A stretch of DNA of 28,137 nucleotides, taken from positions 1 through 28,137 of the forward strand of contig JAZQJA010000008.1 in assembly GCA_045541455.1 (NCBI GenBank), read 5' to 3'. Of the stretch, positions 13,716 through 21,404 are shown piece after piece. This DNA is from RGIG9041 sp045541455 (GTDB lineage Bacteria; Bacillota; Clostridia; Oscillospirales; QAKW01). The notes beneath the pieces are model-generated. The model was given only the letters and a program-made list of their open reading frames with translations. It did no database searches and was not told the DNA's origin. Within the stretch, counting starts at the first letter, position 1; each line of letters opens with the position of its first letter. Position numbers and translations under genes: made by a program.

Positions 13716-14753
13716 ATGATTGAATCGGAATTTAACGAGAGAGTAGTAACCTCTACTTTTACCGGAATCGATAACGATATAGAGGAGTCGTTGCGTCCTC
13801 GAAAAATTGTTGACTATATCGGCCAGACAAAAGCTAAAGAGAATTTAAATATATTTATAGAGGCTGCAAAGTCGCGCAGTGAAAGTCTGGATCATTGTTT
13901 ACTTTACGGTCCTCCGGGACTTGGCAAAACAACTCTTGCTGGAATAATTGCATCAGAAATGGGTGTAAACATACGTATAACATCAGGTCCTGCCATTGAA
14001 AAGGCAGGAGATCTTGCGGCAATTATTACAAATCTTCAACCGGGAGATGTTTTGTTTATAGATGAAATTCATCGGTTATCCAGAACGGTTGAGGAGATAT
14101 TGTATCCTGCTATGGAGGACTATGCGGTTGATATTATAATCGGAAAAGGTCCGTCTGCAAGAAGTATCCGTATAGATTTACCAAAATTTACTCTTATCGG
14201 TGCAACTACGCGAGCGGGACAGATTTCATCGCCTTTGCGTGATAGATTCGGTGTAATGTTGCGACTTGAACTATACAATACTGAAGAGCTTACTGAAATA
14301 GCTGTTCGATCTGCAGGAATTTTGGGTATACCAATTGAAACCGATGGTGCTGTTGAGATTGCAATGCGTTCACGCGGTACCCCAAGAATTGTAAATAGGC
14401 TTTTAAAACGTGTACGTGATTTTGCTCAAGTAAAAGGCGAGGGCGTTATTACTAAAAAAATTGCAAAAATGGCTTTGAATGCTCTTGAAATTGATGAGCT
14501 TGGACTTGATAATATTGACAGACTTATGCTTAATAGTATCATAACTAATTTTGGCGGTGGTCCTGTCGGACTTGAGACATTGGCAGCAACTATCGGTGAA
14601 GAGGCTGTTACTCTTGAGGATGTTTATGAGCCATATCTTTTACAAATGGGTTTTATTTCACGTACTCCGCGTGGAAGAATGGCTACGATAAATGCATATA
14701 AACATTTGGGTATACCGTATAATAGTGGTGACCAAGTTTCTTTTGAGGTATAG
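13716..14753 (+). CDS. ruvB: RuvB, Holliday junction branch migration ATPase
   Basis: A 345-residue AAA+ motor that drives branch migration with RuvA. The Walker A motif is GPPGLGKTT (residues 65-73), Walker B is LFIDEIHRL near 112-120, sensor 1 is LIGATTRAG, and the arginine-finger segment SPLRDRFG follows. The C-terminal winged helix has the usual QMGFISRTPRGR. Length is standard. GAGG lies 6 nt before the ATG. Only 2 nt separate its stop from the methyltransferase gene. Confidence 0.98.
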   Translation: MIESEFNERVVTSTFTGIDNDIEESLRPRKIVDYIGQTKAKENLNIFIEAAKSRSESLDHCLLYGPPGLGKTTLAGIIASEMGVNIRITSGPAIEKAGDLAAIITNLQPGDVLFIDEIHRLSRTVEEILYPAMEDYAVDIIIGKGPSARSIRIDLPKFTLIGATTRAGQISSPLRDRFGVMLRLELYNTEELTEIAVRSAGILGIPIETDGAVEIAMRSRGTPRIVNRLLKRVRDFAQVKGEGVITKKIAKMALNALEIDELGLDNIDRLMLNSIITNFGGGPVGLETLAATIGEEAVTLEDVYEPYLLQMGFISRTPRGRMATINAYKHLGIPYNSGDQVSFEV

Positions 14754-14755
14754 TT

Positions 14756-15616
14756 ATGTTAGTTGCGAACAAATGGATTGATTATAAATTGCTTGATGTT
14801 TCAAACGGTGAGCGTTTGGAAAAATGGGGAGATTTTATTCTTATTCGACCTGACCCTCAGGCAATTTGGAAAACAGTTAGGACACATTCGGGGTGGAAGT
14901 CTGCCAATGCGCGCTACCATCGTTCTAAAAGTGGCGGTGGAAGCTGGGAAATTTTCAGTTTGCCTGAGCGTTGGAAAATTGAATATGGTGATTTAAAGTT
15001 CAATATAAAGCCTATGAACTTTAAACATACAGGTATTTTCCCTGAACAAGCGGTAAATTGGGATTTTATGAGTGATGCAATTAAAAATGCCAAAAGAGAT
15101 ATTAAAGTTCTAAATTTATTTGCTTATACCGGCGGGGCAACAATGGCTTGTGCCGCTGCAGGTGCATCGGTTTGTCATGTTGATGCATCGAAAGGTATGG
15201 TTTGCTGGGCTAAAGAAAATGCCGAAATATGTGGTTTGCGTGACAAACCTGTAAGATATATTGTTGATGATTGTATTAAGTTTGTTGAAAGGGAAATTCG
15301 CAGAGGAAATAAATACGATGGTATAGTTATGGATCCACCGTCTTACGGCCGCGGACCCGGCGGAGAGGTTTGGCAACTGGAAGATATGTTGTTTGATTTT
15401 GTTTCAAAGTGTACTCAGCTTTTGTCCGATAAACCTCTTTTCTTTATTCTTAATTCATATTCGACAGGTCTTTCGGCGTCTGTTATGGAATATTTGCTTA
15501 GAACTTGTATTGACAAAAAATATAATGGTACATTTGAAAGTTCAGAAATAGGTCTTATTACTGAATCGGGTCTTGAATTTCCTTCTGGTTCGGTTGCTAG
15601 GTGGCATAGATTATGA
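14756..15616 (+). CDS. Class I SAM-dependent methyltransferase, RlmI/RlmK-like
   Basis: A 286-residue Rossmann-fold methyltransferase. Motif I is VLNLFAYTGGATM (from residue 118), the acidic end of strand 2 is HVDASKGMV, motif II is YIVDDCIKFV, and motif IV is MDPPSYGRG (D193). The sequence resembles the catalytic domain of 23S rRNA cytosine-type methyltransferases (PF10672 group) but lacks the N-terminal PUA domain of RlmI. An RNA target, probably 23S rRNA, is therefore likely but not proven. Its ribosome binding site lies in the end of ruvB. Its stop overlaps the ecfA1 start (ATGA). Confidence 0.8.
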   Translation: MLVANKWIDYKLLDVSNGERLEKWGDFILIRPDPQAIWKTVRTHSGWKSANARYHRSKSGGGSWEIFSLPERWKIEYGDLKFNIKPMNFKHTGIFPEQAVNWDFMSDAIKNAKRDIKVLNLFAYTGGATMACAAAGASVCHVDASKGMVCWAKENAEICGLRDKPVRYIVDDCIKFVEREIRRGNKYDGIVMDPPSYGRGPGGEVWQLEDMLFDFVSKCTQLLSDKPLFFILNSYSTGLSASVMEYLLRTCIDKKYNGTFESSEIGLITESGLEFPSGSVARWHRL

Positions 15617-16473
15617 GTAATATAATTGATGTTAGAAATTTAACATTTTCATATAAAACAGATGAAGGCGAAACGCTTGCTTTAAATGGTGTCGACCTTG
15701 AAATTGAGCAAAATTCATTTGTTGCAATTTTAGGACATAATGGGTGTGGTAAAAGCACTCTTGCAAAACACTTTAATGGTATTTTATTGCCTGAAGGTGG
15801 AAAGGTTTATGTTTGTGGTATAGATACACAACAAGAAAGTAAACTTTATGAAATAAGGCAAAATATAGGAATGGTTTTTCAAAATCCCGATAACCAAATT
15901 ATTGCGACTGTTGTTGACGAGGATATAGCATTTGCTCTGGAAAACCTCGGTGTAGAACACAGTGAAATGGTAAAACGCGTTGATGAGGCACTTGAAACAG
16001 TTGGTATGAGTGAGTATAAGCATCATGCACCCAACCGATTGTCTGGTGGTCAAAAACAGCGTATAGCTATAGCAGGGGTTATTGCAATGAAGCCAAAGTG
16101 TTTAATAATGGACGAGCCTACGGCTATGCTTGACCCTAAAGGCCGTAAAGAAATTATGGCTACTATAAAAAAACTTCGCGATGAATATGGTGTAACTGTT
16201 GTTCTTATAACTCATTATATGGATGAGGCTGTGCAAGCGGATAGAGTTATTGTTATGGAAAAAGGCAAAGTTCTTATTGATGGTACTCCACAGTATGTTT
16301 TTCAAAACGTAGGGCTTTTGCATAGTGTTTCGCTTGATGTTCCTCAGGCAACAGAACTTATGTATAAACTACGTGAACATGATATAAAAGTCCCAATATC
16401 TATTTTAAACGAGAAAGATTGTGTTAAAGTTTTGTCTGATCTTTTGGAGGGTAAAATTGATAATAACCACTGA
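15613..16473 (+). CDS. ecfA1: EcfA1, ATPase subunit of the energy-coupling factor transporter
   Basis: A 286-residue ABC ATPase of the shared (group II) ECF module that powers vitamin and metal uptake with exchangeable S-components. Motifs are complete: Walker A GHNGCGKST (residues 41-49), Q-loop FQNPDNQ typical of EcfA1, signature LSGGQ (from 143), Walker B LIMDEP (D167, E168) and the H-loop THY. The start codon overlaps the methyltransferase stop codon. It is followed by ecfA2, which overlaps by 17 nt. No S-component gene is in the window, as expected for a shared module. Confidence 0.95.
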   Translation: MSNIIDVRNLTFSYKTDEGETLALNGVDLEIEQNSFVAILGHNGCGKSTLAKHFNGILLPEGGKVYVCGIDTQQESKLYEIRQNIGMVFQNPDNQIIATVVDEDIAFALENLGVEHSEMVKRVDEALETVGMSEYKHHAPNRLSGGQKQRIAIAGVIAMKPKCLIMDEPTAMLDPKGRKEIMATIKKLRDEYGVTVVLITHYMDEAVQADRVIVMEKGKVLIDGTPQYVFQNVGLLHSVSLDVPQATELMYKLREHDIKVPISILNEKDCVKVLSDLLEGKIDNNH

Positions 16474-17323
16474 AAATTTAACTCATATATACGGTGAAGG
16501 CACTCCGTTTGAAAAAGTTGCTCTAGATAATGTAAGTCTTTCTATTAAAAAGGGCGATTATGTTGGTGTAATTGGACATACAGGGTCGGGTAAAAGTACA
16601 CTGATTTCACATTTTAACGCTATTTTAAAACCCACCTCCGGAAAAGTTATCGTTGACGGAGAAGATTTGTGGCAAGAAGATAAACTAAAAAGAATCAACA
16701 CGCGTTTTAAAGTAGGTCTTGTATTTCAATATCCCGAATATCAATTGTTTGAAGATACGGTCTACAATGATATTGCATTTGGACCAAAAAATATGAAACT
16801 AGATTCAAGTGAAATTGAAAAAAGAGTTTTACAGTCCTTGGAGTTTGTAGGTCTTGATAAAAACTTTCTTTATAAATCACCATTTGAACTTTCAGGCGGA
16901 CAAAAAAGAAGAGTTGCTATTGCAGGTGTAATGGCAATGATGCCAAAGGTTTTGATTTTAGATGAACCAGCGGCAGGACTTGATCCGCTTGGAAGAGACG
17001 AAATACTTGCAAGAATCCGTGAATATCATAAAGAAACAGGTAGTACAGTTTTGCTGGTTTCTCATTCGATGGAAGATATAGCAAGTAACGCAAATAATAT
17101 TATAGTTATGAATAAAAGTAAGTGTGTTATGCATGCTTCGGTCCCTGAGGTTTTTGAAAACGCCTTAGAACTTGAAAAAATGGGTCTGGATATTCCTCAA
17201 ATAACAAAGGTTTTTATTTCTTTGAATAAATTAGGCTATGATGTTTCGCCTAATGTTTATACCATAGATAAAGCCGAAAAAGAAATTTTGCGGTCTATGA
17301 AGGGCGGTGCTTTAAATGATTAA
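16457..17323 (+). CDS. ecfA2: EcfA2, second ATPase subunit of the ECF transporter
   Basis: A 288-residue ABC ATPase paired with EcfA1. It has Walker A GHTGSGKST (residues 40-48), the Q-loop FQYPEYQLF typical of EcfA2, signature LSGGQ, Walker B LILDEPAAGLDP (D169, E170) and the H-loop SHS. The start chosen is a TTG at 16457, six bases after a strong GGAGG (16446-16450) inside ecfA1; a GTG at 16421 would lie upstream of that site. It overlaps ecfA1 by 17 nt and ecfT by 8 nt, consistent with coupled synthesis of the complex. Confidence 0.93.
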   Translation: MIITTENLTHIYGEGTPFEKVALDNVSLSIKKGDYVGVIGHTGSGKSTLISHFNAILKPTSGKVIVDGEDLWQEDKLKRINTRFKVGLVFQYPEYQLFEDTVYNDIAFGPKNMKLDSSEIEKRVLQSLEFVGLDKNFLYKSPFELSGGQKRRVAIAGVMAMMPKVLILDEPAAGLDPLGRDEILARIREYHKETGSTVLLVSHSMEDIASNANNIIVMNKSKCVMHASVPEVFENALELEKMGLDIPQITKVFISLNKLGYDVSPNVYTIDKAEKEILRSMKGGALND

Positions 17324-18122
17324 AGACATTACCCTAGGCCAATATTTCCCGGGCAATTCTGTAATTCATAGAATGGATCCGAGAATGAAAATATTATTAA
17401 CAATAGTTTTTATTACAATTCTTTTTATTGTGAATAACTTTTTTGGTTTTTTTGTTGCTTTGTTATTTCTAATTGTGGTAACCGCTATATCAAAAATTCC
17501 GATTAAGATCGTACTAAAAAGCGTTAAACCTTTACTGTTTATTATAATTTTCACAGCACTTTTTAATATTTTTTACGGACAAGGTGAGCCGATATTTGAA
17601 AACATTTCTTGGCTTTCATGGCTTACTTGGAATGGTATCAAAAGGGCGGCTTTTATGGCTTTGCGTATAGTGTTGTTAATTATAGGTACTTCTTTTTTAA
17701 CATATACAACAAGCCCAATAATGTTAACCGATGCGGTGGAGCGACTAATAAGCCCGCTTAAAATTTTAAAATTGCCTGTGCATGAACTTGCAATGATGAT
17801 GACAATTGCAATGCGCTTTATTCCTACACTTATTGACGAAACCGAAAAAATTATGAATGCACAAAAAGCACGCGGGGCTGATTTTGAAACAGGTAATATA
17901 GTCAGGCGTGCAAAGTCCTTAATACCTATTTTAGTGCCTCTTATTGTGTCCTCGTTTAGAAGGGCAGAGGAACTTGCAGATGCTATGGAATGCAGGTGTT
18001 ATAATGGTGATAATGGTCGCACACGATATAAAATTTATAGTTTTTCAACTTGTGATTATTTGGCGGCTTTAGTTGTTTTGATATTAGTAGCAATTATAAT
18101 ACTTTTTAATGTTATTATATAG
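17316..18122 (+). CDS. ecfT: EcfT, transmembrane coupling subunit of the ECF transporter
   Basis: A 268-residue membrane protein that links the EcfA1/A2 ATPases to substrate-binding S-components. It has hydrophobic spans in the N-terminal half (about residues 25-135), a final span at about 245-266, and the two cytoplasmic coupling-helix motifs between them: AQKARGADF and AMECRCY, which carry the conserved Ala-Arg-Gly or related small-basic pattern. The start overlaps the end of ecfA2. truA follows after 7 nt, the order usual in Firmicutes. Confidence 0.93.
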   Translation: MIKDITLGQYFPGNSVIHRMDPRMKILLTIVFITILFIVNNFFGFFVALLFLIVVTAISKIPIKIVLKSVKPLLFIIIFTALFNIFYGQGEPIFENISWLSWLTWNGIKRAAFMALRIVLLIIGTSFLTYTTSPIMLTDAVERLISPLKILKLPVHELAMMMTIAMRFIPTLIDETEKIMNAQKARGADFETGNIVRRAKSLIPILVPLIVSSFRRAEELADAMECRCYNGDNGRTRYKIYSFSTCDYLAALVVLILVAIIILFNVII

Positions 18123-18129
18123 GTGATTT

Positions 18130-18903
18130 GTGAAAAAAATTCTTGTCAAATTAAAATATATAGGCTCAAATTATGTCGGTTGGCAGGTTCAAAAAAACGG
18201 AAAAAGTGTTCAACAGACTGTTCAGGATGCGATAGAAAAAATATATGGTAGGCGACTTGACGTGACAGGCTGCAGCCGTACTGATAGCGGTGTTCATGCT
18301 AATGAATATTGCTTTACTTTTATTCCGCCGTGTGAACCTCAACCGTTTAGGGTTATCGCTTCACTTAACTTTGCATTACCTTCTGATATGGGTGTTACAG
18401 ACTGTATTTTAGTAGATGATGACTTTCATCCTAGATATAGTGCAATTGCTAAAGAATATATTTATAAAATATATGGAGGCCACGCCCGAAATCCGTTTTT
18501 AGAAAATAGGGCATATCATTATCGCAGAAATATTAATGTTGATCTTATGAATGAAGCGGCAAAGTATTTTGTAGGCAAACACGATTTTCGTTCATTTATG
18601 GCGAATGGCTCAAAAATTGAAAACACTGTTCGTACAATATTTTATTGTGAAGTTAAAAATTTAGGAGATTATGTGCAGATAAGAATATGCGGTGACGGTT
18701 TTCTTTATAAAATGGTAAGGATAATTGTGGGAACATTACTTTCAGTAAATGAAAATAAAATTAAAACAACAGATATTCCTAATATCATTTGTAAAAAAGA
18801 TAGAACTGCTGCTGGTAAAACTGCACCGTCGCATGGATTGTATCTTAATAAAGTTTTTTATGATTTAAAGGAAGTGCAAAATATTGAAAAACAACTCGGA
18901 TAA
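18130..18903 (+). CDS. truA: TruA, tRNA pseudouridine(38-40) synthase
   Basis: This 257-residue enzyme converts uridines 38-40 of the tRNA anticodon arm to pseudouridine. The catalytic aspartate is D52 in GCSRTDSGVHA. Other family marks are YVGWQVQ near the start, the KEYIYKI segment and FLYKMVRIIVGTLL near the C-terminus. Translation starts at GTG after AGGTGA. The ecfA1-ecfA2-ecfT-truA order is conserved in many Firmicutes. The last 20 bases overlap the next gene. Confidence 0.96.
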   Translation: MKKILVKLKYIGSNYVGWQVQKNGKSVQQTVQDAIEKIYGRRLDVTGCSRTDSGVHANEYCFTFIPPCEPQPFRVIASLNFALPSDMGVTDCILVDDDFHPRYSAIAKEYIYKIYGGHARNPFLENRAYHYRRNINVDLMNEAAKYFVGKHDFRSFMANGSKIENTVRTIFYCEVKNLGDYVQIRICGDGFLYKMVRIIVGTLLSVNENKIKTTDIPNIICKKDRTAAGKTAPSHGLYLNKVFYDLKEVQNIEKQLG

Positions 18904-20071
18904 CCAACAAAATACACAATCTAATGTTGGAAAAATTAAATCGGGACTTCGTTTTACACGCTTTGTATTGTTATTTTTAATGGCAGTGGCTGCTATAGTA
19001 TTAATTTTTTCTAATAGAGATAAAATTAATATGGATAATTTTAAACGTCTTGCTGCTAAAATTGATCTTGGTATTTCGCGTGAAAAGGAGTCGGATAATT
19101 CAGTTATTGATTTTGATTATGATTCTTCCGGAAAGATTGCGGTTTATAAAGACGGCATTGCGCGTGTTACTTCTGAAAATCTTGTTATAATGGATAATAT
19201 AGGTACTCAATTTCAAAGTGTGCTTACAGGGTTTAACACTCCTGCGTTAGTTACAACAGACAAATATGTGATGGCTTTTGATAGAGGCGGTAAAAGACTT
19301 ATTGTTACAAATTCGTTTACAGTACTATTTGATACCATTTTTGAGGATAATATAGTGACAGCTACAATGAATGAAAATGGTTATATTGCCGTAGTTACAG
19401 AAAGCGAAGCATATAAAAATAAACTAATAGTTTATAACTCGTCATTTAAAGAAGTTTATCGAATTAATAGCTTGTCTAGATATATAGTAGATGCGCAGGT
19501 ATCCCAAAACAATAAACTTGTAGCAGTGTCCTCCCTCTATGTTAAGGATGCGGATGTTATTCCTCAAATTAATTATTATAAACTTACATCAGATGAAAGT
19601 TTATGGAATTGCAATTATAAAGATTCTGTTGCAGTATCAATAAAAACAAAAAATGACGGAAGTATATGCAGCATTTTTGAATGGGGATTGGTTGTACTTG
19701 ATTCAAAAGGTCAAGAAAAATTCAAATATGAGTTTGGCAATAAGATATTACAAAGTTGTTATATAGATAAAGCAAAATATAATGTTGCAGTTGTTTCGGA
19801 AAGTATAAGCGGTAACTCTCAAATACTTGCTTTTACCAATAAAGGTAAGCAGATATGTGATTTAAAATTAGATACAAATGTGTTATCTATTGATGTATAT
19901 GAAGACAGAATGGCGGTATTATTTAGAGATAAAATATGTATTTATTCAATATCCGGCAAATTACTTTTTGAACGTGATAATCCAAATGATGCGACTCAGA
20001 TTTTGTTTTCAGATAAAAACTCGGTTATGTTAGTAAGTTCATCAAGTGTAGTATATAATTTATTAAATTAG
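18884..20071 (+). CDS. Membrane-anchored beta-propeller-like protein, DUF5711-like
   Basis: A 395-residue protein with a polar N-terminal tail of about 23 residues, one membrane span (about 24-44), and an extracytoplasmic part made of repeated beta-hairpin units (for example GKIAVYKDGIARVTSEN and NGYIAVVTESE), which suggests a propeller built from degenerate WD/PQQ-like blades. It resembles the DUF5711 family of Clostridia as I recall it; no function is known to me. Translation appears to start at a TTG about 9 nt after GGAAG, inside truA, so the two are coupled. Its place before a CvpA-like protein and phospholipid synthesis suggests an envelope role, which is a guess. Confidence 0.65.
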   Translation: MKNNSDNQQNTQSNVGKIKSGLRFTRFVLLFLMAVAAIVLIFSNRDKINMDNFKRLAAKIDLGISREKESDNSVIDFDYDSSGKIAVYKDGIARVTSENLVIMDNIGTQFQSVLTGFNTPALVTTDKYVMAFDRGGKRLIVTNSFTVLFDTIFEDNIVTATMNENGYIAVVTESEAYKNKLIVYNSSFKEVYRINSLSRYIVDAQVSQNNKLVAVSSLYVKDADVIPQINYYKLTSDESLWNCNYKDSVAVSIKTKNDGSICSIFEWGLVVLDSKGQEKFKYEFGNKILQSCYIDKAKYNVAVVSESISGNSQILAFTNKGKQICDLKLDTNVLSIDVYEDRMAVLFRDKICIYSISGKLLFERDNPNDATQILFSDKNSVMLVSSSSVVYNLLN

Positions 20072-20083
20072 TTGGAGGTTATT

Positions 20084-20824
20084 ATGAATTTAGTTATTGA
20101 TTTTGTTTTAATTGCAATTATTGTAATTTCTGCTTTTTTTGCAGCAAAAAAAGGTTTGATTGCAACAGTTTTTAGCTTGCTTAGTACAATAATGGCAATA
20201 GTTTTATCTGTTATGTTAAGCGGACCGGTATCAAGTTTTATTGATACTAACATGGTGAAACCTGCTGTGAAGAATTACATATTAGGAGTAGTTGATAACA
20301 GCAGTATTGGTAAATCATATGAGGATGCGTTAAACAGTATTGATGTAGCATCTACTGTAAAAACTATGCCTTCTGCATTAAAGCAGGTTTTAGAACTTGC
20401 AGATATTGATGTTGATGCTATAGTTTCAAAAGCCGATTCACTTAAAAGTGATACAAAAGCGGCTAAAGATGAACTTATTGACAGTATAGCTTCACCGATT
20501 AGTGGAACAATAAGTAAGGTTATAACTTTGCTAATTTTATTTGTTGTATTGAGTATTGCACTATGGTTTGTATCTAAACTTTTAACAGCGCTTGTAGGAT
20601 TGTTACCACTTGGTAAAAGCCTAAATAAAATCGGCGGTTTAGCTTTTGGTATAATCAGGGGATTGATTGTTGTTTTTGCAATTGCAGTATTATTTACTGG
20701 TGTTTCGCGTGGTGTTAAACCTGACAGTGATAATATTTTTTCGCAGAAAACAATTGAATCTACAATTGTATTAAAAACAATTACAAATATTAATCCAATT
20801 GGTTTGATAATGAATATAAAATAG
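20084..20824 (+). CDS. CvpA-family membrane protein
   Basis: A 246-residue membrane protein with two N-terminal spans (about residues 3-20 and 28-46), a central soluble segment (about 55-145) and two further spans (about 148-172 and 187-208). The opening DFVLIAIIVISAFFAAKKG and the paired GLLPLGKSLNKIGGLAFG are typical of the colicin V production (CvpA) family. Members have been linked to envelope stress resistance and colicin V export, but the molecular role is unclear. The start is the ATG at 20084, 5 nt after TTGGAGG. It lies 13 nt before pgsA. Confidence 0.75.
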   Translation: MNLVIDFVLIAIIVISAFFAAKKGLIATVFSLLSTIMAIVLSVMLSGPVSSFIDTNMVKPAVKNYILGVVDNSSIGKSYEDALNSIDVASTVKTMPSALKQVLELADIDVDAIVSKADSLKSDTKAAKDELIDSIASPISGTISKVITLLILFVVLSIALWFVSKLLTALVGLLPLGKSLNKIGGLAFGIIRGLIVVFAIAVLFTGVSRGVKPDSDNIFSQKTIESTIVLKTITNINPIGLIMNIK

Positions 20825-20837
20825 CGGGAGTATTATA

Positions 20838-21401
20838 ATGAATTTACCTAATGTATTGACAATAATACGGCTTTTTTTAGTACCGGTATTTATATTTGTG
20901 TATTCTGCAAGTGGAGATATTGCTGCGCGTATTTCGGCGGCGGCCATATTCTTAATTGCTTCGGCTACCGATGTTTTAGACGGATATATTGCTAGAAAAT
21001 ATAATAAAATTACCGATTTTGGTAAATTAGCCGATCCTGTGGCTGATAAAATGATGCAGCTTTCGGTTATTGGCTGTCTTGCTATGAATAACAGAATATC
21101 CATGTGGATTTTAGCGCTTTTCGCATTTAAAGAAATAGTTTTGATTTTAGGCGGCCTAAATTTACTTAAAGAGAAATTTGTTGTTCAATCAAAGTGGAGT
21201 GGAAAGATTGCTACGGTTGTGTTGTTTGTATGTCTTATGGTCATTATAATTACAGACGATAATATGTTGCCTGAAAAATATGCGACAACTCTTATGTGCG
21301 CAAGTATCGCAGCAACAATTATAGCTTTTTTTGATTATGCAAAGATGTATATAAAAGTTAAAGAAAATATGGTGAAAAACCATGGAAGCAAGGAGATTTA
21401 G
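20838..21401 (+). CDS. pgsA: PgsA, CDP-diacylglycerol-glycerol-3-phosphate 3-phosphatidyltransferase
   Basis: A 187-residue membrane enzyme making phosphatidylglycerol phosphate, the committed step of anionic phospholipid synthesis. The CDP-alcohol phosphatidyltransferase signature is complete: D45 and D48 in DVLDGYIAR, then FGKLADPVADK with the two further aspartates. Four to six hydrophobic spans are visible. The opening NLPNVLTIIRLFLVPVF is typical of PgsA. GCGGGAG lies before the ATG. clpE begins 3 nt after its stop codon. A related CDP-alcohol transferase activity cannot be excluded, but the length and motif fit PgsA. Confidence 0.9.
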   Translation: MNLPNVLTIIRLFLVPVFIFVYSASGDIAARISAAAIFLIASATDVLDGYIARKYNKITDFGKLADPVADKMMQLSVIGCLAMNNRISMWILALFAFKEIVLILGGLNLLKEKFVVQSKWSGKIATVVLFVCLMVIIITDDNMLPEKYATTLMCASIAATIIAFFDYAKMYIKVKENMVKNHGSKEI

Positions 21402-21404
21402 TTA

